Below, piece after piece: positions 10,402 to 23,089 of a DNA stretch of 64,000 bases; position 1 is the stretch's first letter, and every line of letters begins with the position of its first letter. Both the position numbers and the translations under genes were made by a program. Source of the stretch: Pyropia haitanensis (taxonomy: Eukaryota > Rhodophyta > Bangiophyceae > Bangiales > Bangiaceae). Location: NCBI GenBank assembly GCA_008729055.1, contig SDUX01000004.1, positions 1,674,001 through 1,738,000 on the forward strand, written 5' to 3'. The notes beneath the pieces are model-generated. The model ran no database searches. It was given only the letters and a program-made list of their open reading frames with translations, and had not been told where the DNA came from.

Positions 10402-11968
10402 CCCCGCTGGCGCCGCGGGCACTGTCGGCGCCGCCACCGCCACCGACGCCGCCGCCGTCGCCGCCGCCGCCGCCGCCGCCGCCGACGATGACGGCGGCGA
10501 TAGCGACAGGGGCGGCGGGCGTGACGGCGGCGGCGGGGCGGCCGCCTCGGCCGCTGCGGGAAAGAGAGGAACAGCTTCGGCGTGGGGGAGGGTGAACGAC
10601 GATGGTGGGGAGGCGGGGGACGACGACAGCGTCGGCAACGGGGGGACGAAAGCGACGGGGAGGGGGGGGACGACGACGGTGGGGAGGAGTGTGAGGGACG
10701 GCGGAAAAGAGGGACAATGCGACGGCGTCGCGAGGGGGGGGCAGGACGACGGGTAGGGGTGAGCGGCGACGACGACCGGAGCGAGGGGGGGTACGACGGC
10801 GGCGAAGAGGGGGGGTAAGGCGTGGGCGAGGAGGGAGGGAATGGGGCGAACGTTGTGGAGAGGAAAGAACGACGAGAACGGTCCGGACGACGGTGACAAC
10901 GACGGCGGGGAGGAGGGGGAAGAAGAACACGGCGGGGAGGACGGCGACGACGACGCTCGCGATCCGCACGGTGGCGGATGTGGGTGATGGAGCAGCCCCC
11001 TTGACGAATCAGTCTCGCTGGCTTTCGTTTTGGGCTCCCAGAGCTCATAAATATGCAGGTGCAAAGGTGTTATCGTGGGAACCGGCGCCGGTGTGACGGA
11101 CAGACCGGGAAAGAACAGTCCAGGTTGTGGCCACTTCCAGCACGCAGTCGCGAGATGGAGGACGAATATTTTTGTGTACACCCGGCTTCTCTCGGCTGGC
11201 GTCGTGGAAGATTTCATTTCTGGCAAGAAGTAGTTGACCTATCGTAATGGGTCTGGGATCGCAGGGAACCAGTCTGCCCCGACAGTGAGCAACGGACAAT
11301 AACATCAGGAGCGCCCCTGCACAGGCCCTTAGCACCGCAGCGCAGCACGCAGACCACCAATGACTCCGTCTGAGGCAATCCGGTGCCGCAGCAGTGGCCG
11401 CCTGCAGGCAGCGCGCGCACCAGGCCTCACGCCCTCTGCATCGATTGTGCAGGGGACCTACGAGCCGGCCCACCAGAGTGGCCGCCTGAGAAGCGCCGTC
11501 ACCCGGTGATCCCGAGAGAACCGCGTCACCCCGTTGCACCAATCAGAAGCGCCTCCGCAAACCACCTGGTCTCCAAGCCAGTCTGTAGCAAGAAAACTCA
11601 CTCCACCTAAACCCGAGAAACGCAATAGTTTCTAAAAAGGACTGCTGTCCGCGCGGGCCCGGAGCCGCCCAATTCAAACCCCCCCGCCTCCCAAGCCTGG
11701 ATTAGCACCTGCCCTGGTGGCCTAATGAGGAAACACCAATAGTTTCTGAAAAGTTCTTTGTCGGGGCAGTTCCTAATCGCAGTGGTCCCCTGAGAGGGGT
11801 CGACGGAGCGATGATTAGGCCGGATGGCCCACTCATGAGCATCGAGATCGTGCCGCGGTCTGCAGACCAGAGCCAAGTTTCGTGTGCTCCTCGGATTGCG
11901 ACGCACCAGGGTGGGGTGGTTTTCCAGCCGAGTTTCCGCATGTATACTTTTTGGCGGACGTGCAATAT
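9297..11968. repeat. Segmental duplication, copy 2 (partner 2346-5096)
   Basis: Same orientation as copy 1, and nearly identical to it over the non-coding right-hand part. Both copies abut Ty3/gypsy pol sequence at the right border, but different parts of pol. Positions 10402-11600 inside it are the G/A-rich region and lower-GC segment described for copy 1. Confidence 0.9.
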
Positions 11969-12578
11969 ATCTCTCCAGGAGCGCTACCAGCTTCCCCCGT
12001 AGCCCATCTGGGACATTCCCCAGATCTATATCTGGTGTTGGGGTGGGTTCCACCGGGGCGAGAGGCTTCATTGCCTCCTGCTCCAGGGCTTCCATCTCCT
12101 CAGGCGTGACCTCGTGGCATATGCCATCGAATACGGACACGTGCCCTATGGCCATACCGGCCCTAAGCCGCAGCGGCCGTTTGGTCGGGTTCATTATCTG
12201 GACCGTTTGGGTCTTGCCGGGTGTAAACACGGCAGGCCCCTCGGCCAGGTGTACCCCATAGGTGGGGTACAGCGTACCCTTCCCACGGATAAACCCGTGG
12301 CCCATGAAGTCCCCTCGCACCTGCACGTGTGCAAGCGTGCCAGGCGCAATGTGGGCCTTATGGGCCAGGGTGAGACGGGTGTTGCCCCCTCGGGGGCACG
12401 CACATACCGCCTCCCGGTTAGGCTTTGACCGGGGACTCTTGTGCGTCCCCGTCAATATGGGGACGATCTCGCCGGACCGGAGGGTAACCTCTTGGTCCTC
12501 CGTATTGATGTTCTTTGTTTCATAGTCATTAAAGGTATTACCCAGGATAACTGGGACCCTCATTCCGGGCACAACCAT
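11969..12578 (-). pseudogene. Ty3/gypsy-type pol fragment: protease end to RT linker
   Basis: The minus strand reads VPGMRVPVILGNTFND, which resembles the C-terminal ILGxxF block of an LTR-retrotransposon aspartic protease. A linker follows with MNPTKRPLRLRAGMAIGHVS, then PDGLRGKLVALLERY, the segment that normally sits just before the reverse transcriptase. The reading is open over about 200 codons but stops matching at LLERY, precisely where the duplicated segment starts at 11968. Upstream (plus side about 12590) an in-frame TGA ends the homology, so the protease catalytic DTG block is absent. Together with the RT piece at 5097-5467 it covers two adjoining parts of one pol gene. Confidence 0.7.
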
Positions 12579-14285
12579 CCTGTCATTTTTCTTTTTCTTA
12601 GCCTGTCATGGTAGCTTTGTTGATGTTCTCATGCGTGCGGTTGCTCGCGTCGCCCGCTCCCGTTGCATTGTCCATTGTTTCTTGGTTTTTTTCCACCCGC
12701 CACCTCTGGTTATCTGGCACCTTTTGCGCCTTGGCCGACTGTCTTGTTCTCTTGTTCACGTGTGGTTGTATGGTTTTATGTTGTCGTGCCCGATGATGCC
12801 CACCCGCTCTATCACACAAACCCAACCCGTGCGTGCCAAACGCGCGCGACGACGCGTGGGTGCTGTTGTTCCGTACCGACGGCGACCTCCCCGTAAACTA
12901 TTCTCTCTCTCTTCTGGCGTTGCTGACACTCCCGTTGCGAGCCCGGCCTGGTCCAATAAACTGATACTGTTGCTGCAGCCAACCGCGGCTGCCGTCTGCT
13001 ATCGGGAGAGAGGTTGCGCTCCGCCACCCCCCCACTGCTCGGATGGGTGCGTTGGGCGGGGGCGCCGGGCCGCCTCGCGAGTCGAATCGTCCACACGCTC
13101 CTGCTCCAGGGGCCCGCCACCCGCGGCGGCATGCCGGGCCAAAGCGTGGCGCGCCACTGGTTGCCGACCCGGCGGGCCCGCGCCGCCGCCGGTGCATCTG
13201 CCGGAGTGCTCACGCCCTGGGTCTGCCGCGGGGGGGGACGGGCCCCGCCGCCGCTACTGGCACGGCACGGCCGCTGTTGCGCAAATGGGTGGTGGCGGGG
13301 GCGCGTCATCTTCCACAGGGAACGGACCCACGTGGTGAAACAGTGTGGGATGGGAGGGGGGAGACGGGGAAGGGAGGCGCGGCGGGGGGGGAGGCGTGGA
13401 GGGGGGGCATTCTCACGCTGCAGGCCCACTTTTCTCCCGCCGCCACGCAGTGTGCGCGAGACACTGGCTAGCGTGGCGGTCTGCGGTGGGGGCGGGGACG
13501 TCGGCTCACGTGCCACGGTGCGTGGGCGAGCTCCATCGGCTGCGGCCAGTGGTGGTCGTTTCTTCTTCCGCGTCGCCTCTCCAAAACGCCTGACGAAACG
13601 GTACGCAGCCACAGTCCGTGTGGGTACACGGCTATTCCATACGCCTTTTCCAGACCAATTCCAGCCACGAACACAGATGTGCACTGTCCCCAAAAGTGCG
13701 TTCATCCGAGAAGAGAACACTGGTCTCGATGTCTGGGACTTGATTTTATGACACCTTCCGCGCAAGTACTTTCGGATGGGCTCACATGGACACTTATTTA
13801 AATTGTTCCGTGGGCGTGGATAAATACAGAGCGCCTGGGGCGGCCCGCCTGCCGACGCGCGGCGGTTGGCCTTGGCCGCGGGACCGCGAGCGCCACCCGC
13901 CGCGCCCGCCACGACGGCACAGGCCGCCGCCCGCGTCCCTCCCACCTTCTCTCCCCCGCCCCCCCCACCCTCCCCACCCGACTGGCCGCGCTGACCGGCC
14001 GGCCGGCGCGGGCGGGCGGCGCGGCGGGGTGTGGCGGCGGCAGGTGCCGACGCGCCCCACCCCCCCCCCGCCTCTGGCTGGCGGCATCCCCGCGACGCCG
14101 CCCGCCCCCTACACCGGCCGGGGACCGCCCCGCCCGGGCCATTTCATCCCTCCCACCCATCCGCTCTGCCTGTTCTTCCTCCTCTTTCCTCCTCTCCCCC
14201 TGCCTCTTATCTTCATCCGGTTCCCACCCGCCTGGCCGCTTCCCCACGGCACCGGATCTCCCAGCCGCCCCCCTACCCCGCCGCC
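12579..14285. other. 1.7-kb intergenic region upstream of TRAPPC8
   Basis: Mixed-composition DNA. Long open frames on both strands give Arg/Pro-rich text without recognisable domains. An AT-rich patch at 13790-13830 (CTTATTTAAATTG and GGATAAATAC) could be core-promoter sequence, but it is 450 bp from the TRAPPC8 start. Confidence 0.4.
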
Positions 14286-15444
14286 ATGGATGACGCCGGC
14301 GGCGGCGGGTGGCCGCGGCCTGCCGCCGGCGCTCCCCCCCCCCCCCTTCTACCACGGGCGCCCCCCCAGGCGCCCCCCCCCCCCCCCGCCCCCCACCGGC
14401 GTGCCTCTCGCCAAGACGCTCTCCCCCTCGCCCACCCCCCCTCCACCAACGTCCGCGGCGGCGGCGGCGGCCGCGACGGCGCGCCCGCCGGTGGGTGTCC
14501 TCGTCGCCGCGACCGCCGAGGTCGACGCGATTGTGCGTGCCGCCGCGCCGGGCGCGCCGTCGTTGGCCGCCGCGCTGCGCGCGGCGGGCGGGTGGGTGGC
14601 GGCTGGGGCGGGGGGGGTCACCGCTAAGGGGGGGCGGGGTGGACTGCCCGAGGGGGGGTGGGGGTGGGGGGGGGGGGGCGGAAGAGGCGAGGGGAGTCAC
14701 CCCAGGGGGTGGTGCCGCTGATGGCGGCAACGCCGACGGCGGCGACGGCGGCGACGGCGGCGGCGGTGGTGGCGGCGGCGGCGGCAGCGGCGGCAGCGGC
14801 GGTGGTGGCGGGGGGGGGGGGGGTCGGCCGGGTGCCGCCGCCGCCGCCGCCGACCGCGCCGCGGCGCCGCCCACGCACGTCCTCCTATCACAGCCACCCG
14901 CGGTTGCAGCCGCCGCCGCGGCCGCCGCCGCGGCGGCAGAGCGCGCCGCCGTCGGCGCCCCACCGCCGCCGCCGCCGCTCGTCATTGCCTACCGCGCGCC
15001 CGGCGAGGCGCTGGCGGCCACCCCGGCGGGCTCCCCCGCCATTGTCCTTGCCGCCATCGCCGGCGCCGCCACCGGCGCCGCCACCGGTGGCGGCGGCGGC
15101 CCAGACGGTGGTGTCGACGGTGGGGTCGCCGGCGCTGCCGGCGCCACCGCCGTGGCGGCCGCCGCCGCGTCGCGCGTGGCGGCGTTTGCGTCGGCCGCGG
15201 CGGTGGCGGAGGCGGTCGCCGCGGGCGACGCCGCCGCCGCGACACGCCCCGCGCTGCGCCTCGCCGCCGCGTGGGTGGGCGAGCCCGACCCGCCCCGGTC
15301 GCTCGCCGCCGCCGCCGACGCGGCCGCCGCGGCGCTCGCCGCGGGCGCCAAGCGGCGCTCCCGGCGGCGCGCGTCGGTCGACGCGGCGACGCCGTCCTCG
15401 TCGCGGGACGGCGGGTTGGACCTGGGAGGGGGGCTGGGGGGGGG

Positions 15445-15487
<43 letters not shown>

Positions 15488-16462
15488 TCGGCAGCCGCGG
15501 CGGCAGCAGCAGCGGCGGCGGCGGTGGTGCCGCCGGTCGTCTACTTGCTGCTGGCGCGGGCGGGGGTGCCGCTGGATGAGCGCGCGGCGCTGCTGGCGGG
15601 GTCCGCGGCGGTCGCGGCGCTCGGCGCGGCCGCCGAGGTGCACCTGGTGCGCATCCCGGCGGGGGGGACGCCGGGGGGGGGGGGGGGGGTGGGGGGGGGG
15701 GGGGGAGCGGCCCGCCCGCCGCCACTGCCGCCGCCGACCCGCTGGCCGGGGAGGTGGCGAATGGTCGGCCGCCCGCCGCGGCACGCGGCGCCGCGCCCCC
15801 GCCTCCGCCCCCCCCCCGGCACCCCCCCGCCCCCTGCCCGACGGCGCGGCCGACGCGATCGCCGCGGTCGCGGCCGCGGTCGTTGCCCCCGCCGCCCGCC
15901 GCGCCCTCACCGCCCGCGCCGCGGACTTGGCCGCCGCCGTCGAGCGGGCGCGGCCAAAGAGCATCAAGAGCACCGTCCGCGCATGGCTCCGCGGCGTCGC
16001 CGACATGACCAACGTCGTCACGTCCACGTCATCGCCGGTGGCGCCGCTGGTCGGCGCGGTGGGGCGGGGGGGGTCGGCGGCCGCCGCGGATGCCGGCGGG
16101 CCGGGGGGGGGGGGGGGTGGGGGGGGGGGGGGGTGCCGCGCCCGCCGCCAGCTTTGGTACGCTGCCGCGGGTGGCGTCGCTGGGGGAGGGGCTCCTCGGG
16201 CGCTCCGCGACGGCCGATGAGGTGGGCAGTGGGGGGGGAGCGCCGGCGGCAGCGGCGGCAGTCTGGGCGGGGGGGGCGCTGGTGGGGGTGGTGCCGCCGC
16301 CGCGGGGGGTCCACCCGCCGAGGCGGCCGACGCGCTCGCGCTCGCGGCGGACCTCCTCTCCCTCGGTGACACGGACGCGGCGCTGTCGCACTACCGTGCC
16401 GTCGCGGCGGACGCGCGCGCCGCGTCCGTCGCCAGCGGCGGCGCCTTCCTCGGCGGCGTCGT

Positions 16463-16549
<87 letters not shown>

Positions 16550-17747
16550 CTCGTGGCTGCCCTTTACGCCCGCGGCGGCGGCGCCCGCGGCGGCCGCGGG
16601 CGGCCGCGCGGCGGCGGCGCGCGAGGCCGCCGCCATTGACGGCGTCGGCGCGTGCCTCGCGCTGCTCGCCGCGCCCGTCCGTGGGCGGCCGCTGCCGGGG
16701 GGGGCGCCCCGGCCGGCCGGCTGCGGGAGCTGGCCGCCGCGCGGGAGCGGGCGGTGGACCTGCACGGCCGGGCGGGGCGGCCGGACCGGGCGGTGCTCGC
16801 CGCGGCGCGGGCGGCGGTGGAGAGGGCAGGGGGGGATGGGGGGGGGGGGGGGGGGGTGCCGTCGGGCTGGGCCGCCGCCCCCGCGCCAAAGGTGGGGGGG
16901 GGGGGGTCGTTGGCCGCGTCCTGCCCGTGCTGCTGCCGCCCGAGCTGACCGCCCCACCCCGCGGGGGGGGGGGGGGACGGGCCGCCGTGGCGCGCCGGCG
17001 CTGCCACCCCCGCGTGGATGGGGCCGCCGCTCCTTTGAGTCGCCCGCCGACGCGTGGCGGCCGCGGCCCGGCCGTGACGCCGCCGCCGCCGCCGCCGCCG
17101 ATGCGGCCGTCGACGCGGCGGCCGCGGCGGTGGTGGCCGAGGCGGCGCCCGCCGGCGTCGGCGCCCTCTTTGCCGCCACGCCGCTGTGGGCGCCGCCGGT
17201 GGCGGCGGCGGAGACGGTGCGCGCGGCGGGGGCGGGGGTGCTCCTCGCCGCCGCCGCGACCCGCCGTGGCGGCGGGCGGGGCGTGGCGACGCCGCCGCCG
17301 CCACGGACGGCGGCGCTGCTCGCCTACGCGGCGGCCGCCCGCCTCGGCGCCGTCGGCCTCGACGCGGCCGCCGCCGACGCGCTGCGCGTGTGCGTCCGCG
17401 CGGCCGAGGCGGCCGCCGCCGGCGGCGGCAGCGGCGGCGGCGGCGGCGGCGGCCCGCCGCTGGGCGCCGTGGCCGCCGCGGGCGCGACGCTGTGGCTGGC
17501 CCGCCTGCGGCGGCGGCAGGGGCGGCTGGCCGACGCGGCCGCCGCGTACGCGGCGGTGCTGGCGGCGGCGGCGGCGACGCCGTCGGGCGTGGATTGGGGG
17601 GCGGGGGGGGGGGGGGGGGATCCGGGGGGGGTCGCCGCCGCTGCCGCGGGGACGCTCGCCGTCGTTGCCGCCGCGCGGCGGCAGCGGGGGCGGAGGAGAG
17701 GCGCCGCCGCCGCCGCCGCCGCCGCCACCCCCGCTGCCGCCGACGGT

Positions 17748-17794
<47 letters not shown>

Positions 17795-18962
17795 CGGTGG
17801 CGTGCGGGTGCGCCCCGTGCCCTTTCCGCCCGTCGACGCGGCGGCGGTGGCGGTCGCGACCGCCGACGGCGGCCGCGGCGTGCCCGCCAGCTCCCCGCTG
17901 GCGGTCGGCCGCGGCGGCTGGGCCGCCGTCGAGGACCGCCTCCTCGCCGCCGTTGCCGCCGACGCGGCGGCCGCGGCGCCCCCCGCGACGGCCTCCCCCC
18001 CCCGAGCAGCCGCGGCAGCTGCCGCGGCGGCGGCAGCTGGCAGCCGCGACGGCCCGCCCCCTCCGCCCCCCCCGCCCCCACCAACCCCCGCCGCGCTTGC
18101 CGCCCGCCGGCGGCGGTGCCTCCTCGCCGCGTCTGCCCCTCTGGGCAGTCCACCCCCCCCGGCGACGGCGGCGCCGCCGGCGGCGGCCGCCGGCGAGCGC
18201 GTCTGCCTGGCCGTCCCGTTTGGCAACCCGGCGCCGGTGGCGGTGGCGCTGCGGCGGGTGCGCGCGCGGGTGGTCTGGGAGGGGCGGCCCGTTGCCGACG
18301 TGCACGACGCGGGGGATAGCGACGGTGAGGGTGACGGCGACGGCGACGGCGGCGGTGGCGGCGGCGGCGGTGGGGGGGTGATGGCGTCGGCGCGCCGCCG
18401 CCGGACGCGGCGGGCGCCCCGCCAGTGACGACCACGCTGGTGCCGCCGCCGCCCGCTGCCCCACCCGGCAAGGCGGGTCCCGGCCCGCCTGGCGGCGGTT
18501 ACGTGGTGGTGCCTCCGGGCGGGTCGCTGACGCTGCACCTGCCCGTCACGGCCACAGAGGCGGGGACGCTCGTTTTTCTCGGCGCTCGGTGGCAGTACGC
18601 CCTGCTGCCACCGGCGGCGGCGGCGGCGGCCGCGTCGGCGGGCGGCGCGCCGGGCGGTGGGGCGCCGACGCCACCGCGGTCGCCGGCGTCGCCGCCCGCC
18701 ACCGCCGCCGCCACCGACGGCGCGGCGGCCGACGCGCCGCCGCCGACGCCCGCCGTGTGGGCGGCGGGCGAGCTCCACCTCTCCCGCCGGGGGGTGCGGC
18801 TCAACGCGACGCGCGCGCAGCGGGCGGCGGACCCGCCCCGGTACGCGCCCGACGTGTCGCTGACGGTGCGGGTGCTGCCGCCGGCGGCGCGGCTGGCGGT
18901 GGCCGTCCGCCTGCCCGCGCTGGCGCTCGTGGGGGGGGACGCCACGGGCGGCCTGGACGACG

Positions 18963-19000
<38 letters not shown>

Positions 19001-19367
19001 GGTGGCGGTGGCGACGGCGACCGCGTCGTGGCCGTCACCGCCGCGGCGGGCCAGACGGTGCGGGGGGTGGTGGAGGTGACCAACACGGGGTCCGTGGCGG
19101 TCGCCGCGGCGGCGTTTCGGGTGGTGCTGCTCGGCGGGGGGGTCGCCGGGGGGGGGGGAGGGGGCGGCCCCGCCGCTGGGGGGGGGGGGGGTCTGCCGTC
19201 TACTTGCCGCCCGACGCGTGGGGCGGCTCGACCGCCGCCGCCGCGGCCGGCGACGACCACCCGCCGACGGCGGCGGCCGCCGACGGGCGGTGGCGCGCGG
19301 ACGCGTGGGGCGGCGGCGGCCGCCTCGAGCCGGGCGCGACGGCGCGGCGGCCCGTGTGGTTCCGCCT

Positions 19368-19410
<43 letters not shown>

Positions 19411-19506
19411 AGCCGGTGGGACGTGGTGGCCCTTGCGGGCCTCGCGTACCGCCTCGACGGCGAGGCGGGCCCGCCGCCCGGTGCGCCCGCCGCGCCCGCC
19501 GCACCG

Positions 19507-19539
<33 letters not shown>

Positions 19540-20329
19540 ACCCCGACGTGGCGCGTCTCCCGCGCGGCCGTCGCGGTTGCGCTGACGCCCGGCGTCGCGG
19601 CGTTTGCGCGCTTCATCCGGCGTTCGCCCGTCGCCGGCCGGGGGGGCGCCTACCTCCTTGGCATTGAGCTGGAGCACGCGGCGGGGGCGGCGGCGGCGGC
19701 GGCTGCCGCCGCTGGCGCACCCGCGGTGCCCGCGGCGCCCGCGTTTGTGGTGGACCGCGTGGCGGTGTGGACGCCCGCGGGGGGGGGGGCGCCACTGGCG
19801 GGCGGCGTCGACGCGGTGTGGGAGGCGGCGCCCATCCCGCCGACCGTCTACCCTGTGGAGGACGTGTCTGCGGCGGGAGGGGTGGGGAGGGGGGGCGAAG
19901 CGGCGCCGTCGCCGCCTGGCGGTGGTGCGGCGGCGGCGGCCGTCGCGGGCATCCCGCTGCGCACCAACGAGACCGCCACCCTCTTTGTGCGGCTGCTGCC
20001 GGCGGCGGGCGCTGGGGCGGGCGGCGCGGGCGCCGGCGCGGGCGCGGGCGGCGGTGGCGACGGCGGCGACAGCGGCGGCGGTGGCACCCGCCGGTGGCAC
20101 CTGTCGCAGCTGGCGGTGACCGACAGCGTCGGCGCGGCGGTGGGGGTGCCGCCATCCCCCGCCGGTGGCGGCGGCGGCGCCGCCGCGGTGGGGCCGCCGC
20201 CAACAGACGACGGGGCGGTCGCGGCGCTGACGCACGCCGTCGCGGCGGGGGCGGCCGCGCAGTGGCGCGCCGGCGCCGCGCACGTTGGCGTCCGCTGGCG
20301 GCAGCTGCCGCCCAGCCGGGCGGTGGGGA

Positions 20330-20408
<79 letters not shown>

Positions 20409-21746
20409 CGGCGGCAGCGACGGGCCGCCGGGACCGTGGGGGTGGCTGCTGCTGCCGCCGCTGGTGCCGTCCGAGTGGGCGGTGGCGGGGCCGCCAGGGT
20501 CAGCCACCGGCCACCGGGCCGCCGCCGCGGTCGTGTCCCCGCCGTCGCCGCTGCCGCCCGTCGTGTCGTCCCTGTTGGGGCCCGTCCCCGGGGGGTCCGC
20601 GGCGGCCGCCACTGCGTCGCCGTCGGCTGCCGCCGACGGCCGGCCAGTGTCGGCGACCACCCCCGCCGCCGCCGCGGCCGCGTCGGCCGCCGCGTGCTGC
20701 GTCGTGCGCGTGACGCTCGACGCCCCCCCGCGGGTGGTGCACGACTTTTCCACGGGCCTCCCGGCGGTCATCCCCGTCACGCTGCGGGTGCACCACGTGG
20801 CGCCCGCCGACGTTGGCGGCGGCGTCGGGGACCTGTTGGACAGCCTCGCGAGCGGCGCCAGCGGCGGCTGGGCGGGCGACAACCCGCCGCCCATCTCCCC
20901 CCTCGCCGCCCGCACCGTCTCGGTCAGCATCCGCGCCGACGACCGCGACGGCGGCGGCGGCGGGGACGGGCGCCCCGCGGCGGTCGCGGACGGCGTCCGT
21001 GGCCGCCGCTGGGCGGGCCCCGTCACCGCCTCGGCGCGGCAGCTGGCGGCGGGCGTGACGCGGCAGCTGGCGCTGTGGGCGGTCGTCGACTCGCCGGGGG
21101 CGGTGCGCCTCGGCGGCATCGCCGCGGTCGCGGTCGTTGACGACGAGGTGCCCGACGCTGGCGGCGGCGGCGGCGGCGGCGGCGGAGGGGGGGGGGGGGG
21201 GCGGGTGCCGCCGGGCCACCGCTGTGGCGGCTTGCCGTGGGGGGGGTGGGGGGGGGGGGGGGGGGAGGCGGTGGTGCCCGGGGGGGTGCGCGTCCGCCGT
21301 CGCTGGCCGCCGCGGTCGCGGCTGCGACCGATGTGGGCGTGACCGTGACGGTGAGTGGGGGGGGGTGGGTTTCGGTCGTGGACGCTGCCGACGACGCGGC
21401 GGCCGTGGCGGCGGCGGCAGACGCGGACGCTGACGGCGACGGTGGGCCGACGTGCGGCGTCGGGGGGGGAGGGGCCGCGACGGGAGGTGGCGGGGGGGGG
21501 AGCGGCGGCGTTGCGCGGCGGCCGTCCCTGCCGGCGCTGCCGCCATCCCAGAGCGGCGCCGCCGCCGCCGCCGAGCGGCCGCTGTCGCCGGGCCGGGCGG
21601 CTGCCGGCGGCAGCCTCTTTGGGGTCCCGTCTGCCGCGGCGGCCGCGGCCGCGGCCGACGCGGCCGGCCGCGCCGACGCGGACGATGGCGCGTGGGACGC
21701 GGCGGATACCGACGAGGACGATGGCGTCGCGGCGGGGGGGGCGTGA
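14286..21746 (+). CDS. TRAPPC8: TRAPPC8 (Trs85)-like subunit of a TRAPP complex, frame-broken by homopolymers
   Basis: TRAPPC8/Trs85 is a subunit of the TRAPP tethering complexes that act with Rab GTPases in secretion and autophagy. The ATG at 14286 lies in a GCCGCCATGG context. An early segment, GVLVAATAEVDAIVRAAAPG, resembles the family N-terminus. Near 15949-16010 ARPKSIKSTVRAWLR and at 16321-16380 ALALAADLLSLGDTDAALSH match the Trs85 region that precedes the TPR-like part. The C-terminal beta-rich domains are the clearest: VCLAVPFGNPAPVAVALRRV (18202), GELHLSRRGVRLNAT (18769), YAPDVSLTVRVLP and VVEVTNTGSVAV (19069). The frame changes several times at runs of G or C (for example 14334-14346, 15673-15704, 16100-16133, 16840-16857). 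Ala and Gly linkers expand it to roughly 2,480 codons, against about 1,400 in animals. It ends at TGA 21744-21746. Confidence 0.75.
20332..20406 (+). repeat. (GGC)25 microsatellite inside TRAPPC8
   Basis: Seventy-five uninterrupted bases of GGC encode a Gly tract in the C-terminal part of TRAPPC8. It keeps frame, unlike the mononucleotide runs nearby. Confidence 0.95.
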
Positions 21747-22697
21747 GGCGGGGCCACCCCTCCCCGTTTTTTGTTCTTTTTTTGGTTGTAGCGTGGGACC
21801 CTTTTTTCCTTTATTTTTTTTTTTTCGACCAACGTGGGGCGCGTGTGCCGGGGGGGTGGGGGAGGTGGGGAGGGTAGGGGTGGCGGGGATGGTGGGGATG
21901 GTGAGGGGGGTGGTGGTGGTTTGGGGGGGGGGGTGAAGGGGGTGGGGGTGAAGGCCCTGCTCTTTGTACGGACGTTGCGCGGACCAGCGCCGCCATCTCC
22001 TACGCTCCGTGAACAAGGAAAGGCGGACCAGAGCGAGTGGAAAGGATGGGAGCCCACGAGCCGTGCCGCGACGGCCGCTCGCCCTCCTCCTTTCACTCCC
22101 ACCACGGCCGTGTGCGGTCACGTACAGAAGGGGGGCTGCGACCGTACGGGGGGAGCGGCCCCAAACACCCAGACTCGACTCGCCTGGTTGGCTCTGTCTT
22201 CTCGGGTGTGCGCGTAGATGTACTGTAGGTCTTGTTCGTGTATGTCTTCCTCAGCGTAGGGGCGGGAGGGTAGGCGCGGCAGAGGGGGCTGGCGGCGGCA
22301 CTATCCGACGGGCGGGCATCGCCCACTGGCACGGGTAGACAGGGGCTTTAACGGGACGAGGGCACAAGGTCGGGCGACGGACGACGCCCGCCGCGATGAA
22401 GAAGATCAACGGCGGTGGATCCCCAGTCTGTCACTGTGCGCTAAAGTAGCACCCAATCGGCCCTGTGCACGGGCACGGTGCGGTGGCAGCTTGCATCTGT
22501 ATAGCCACCGCAGGCACGCACAGCCACGGTACACTCCTGCGACCACCCATCGCCATACATACACGGTTACACGCGGCGACACCCCCCCCCCTTTCTGTTT
22601 TTTCTTGGCAACGGGACAGGCACACGCTACCTATGCCCCTGTCCTCCCTTTGCCCCCCCCCCTTTTTGTGCCGCCCCCCCGCGTTGACGCCGCCGCC
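21747..22697. other. Intergenic region between TRAPPC8 and RWDD1
   Basis: After the TRAPPC8 stop there are T-rich runs at 21770-21830, a plausible 3' UTR, then G-rich DNA to about 21950. Ordinary-composition sequence follows up to the RWDD1 start. I see no gene here. Confidence 0.5.
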
Positions 22698-23058
22698 ATG
22701 GACCACGCGGAGGAGCAGGAGCAGGAGCGCGAGGCGCTCGCCGCCATCTTCCTCGACGACTACACGCCGCTGTCGGACGACGGGCGGCGGCTGCAGCTGG
22801 CGCTGTCCCACCCCGCCGCGGGCGTCGCGGCAAAGCTGGTCGTCACCCTCCCGCCCACCTACCCGGAAGCGCCGCCAGCAGTGTCCCTCCACCCCGGCTC
22901 GGGGCTGACCGCGCCGCGCCGCGCGGCGCTGCTCGCCGCGCTCGACGCGGAGGCCGCGGCGCAGGTGGGGATGCCCATGATTTTCGGCCTCCACTCGTTT
23001 GCCATGGACTGGCTGCAGGCCAACGTGGCGGGGGGGAGGCGGCGGAGGACGAGGACGG

Positions 23059-23089
<31 letters not shown>

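Noticed and set aside
12812..13945. Minus-strand frame of about 377 codons upstream of TRAPPC8
   Set aside because: Residue mix is Arg/Pro-rich, there is no recognised domain, and competing frames exist on the other strand.
16029..18471. Long minus-strand frames (over 600-800 codons) opposite TRAPPC8
   Set aside because: They are complements of Ala/Gly codons giving Arg/Pro text. The plus strand carries recognisable TRAPPC8 segments.
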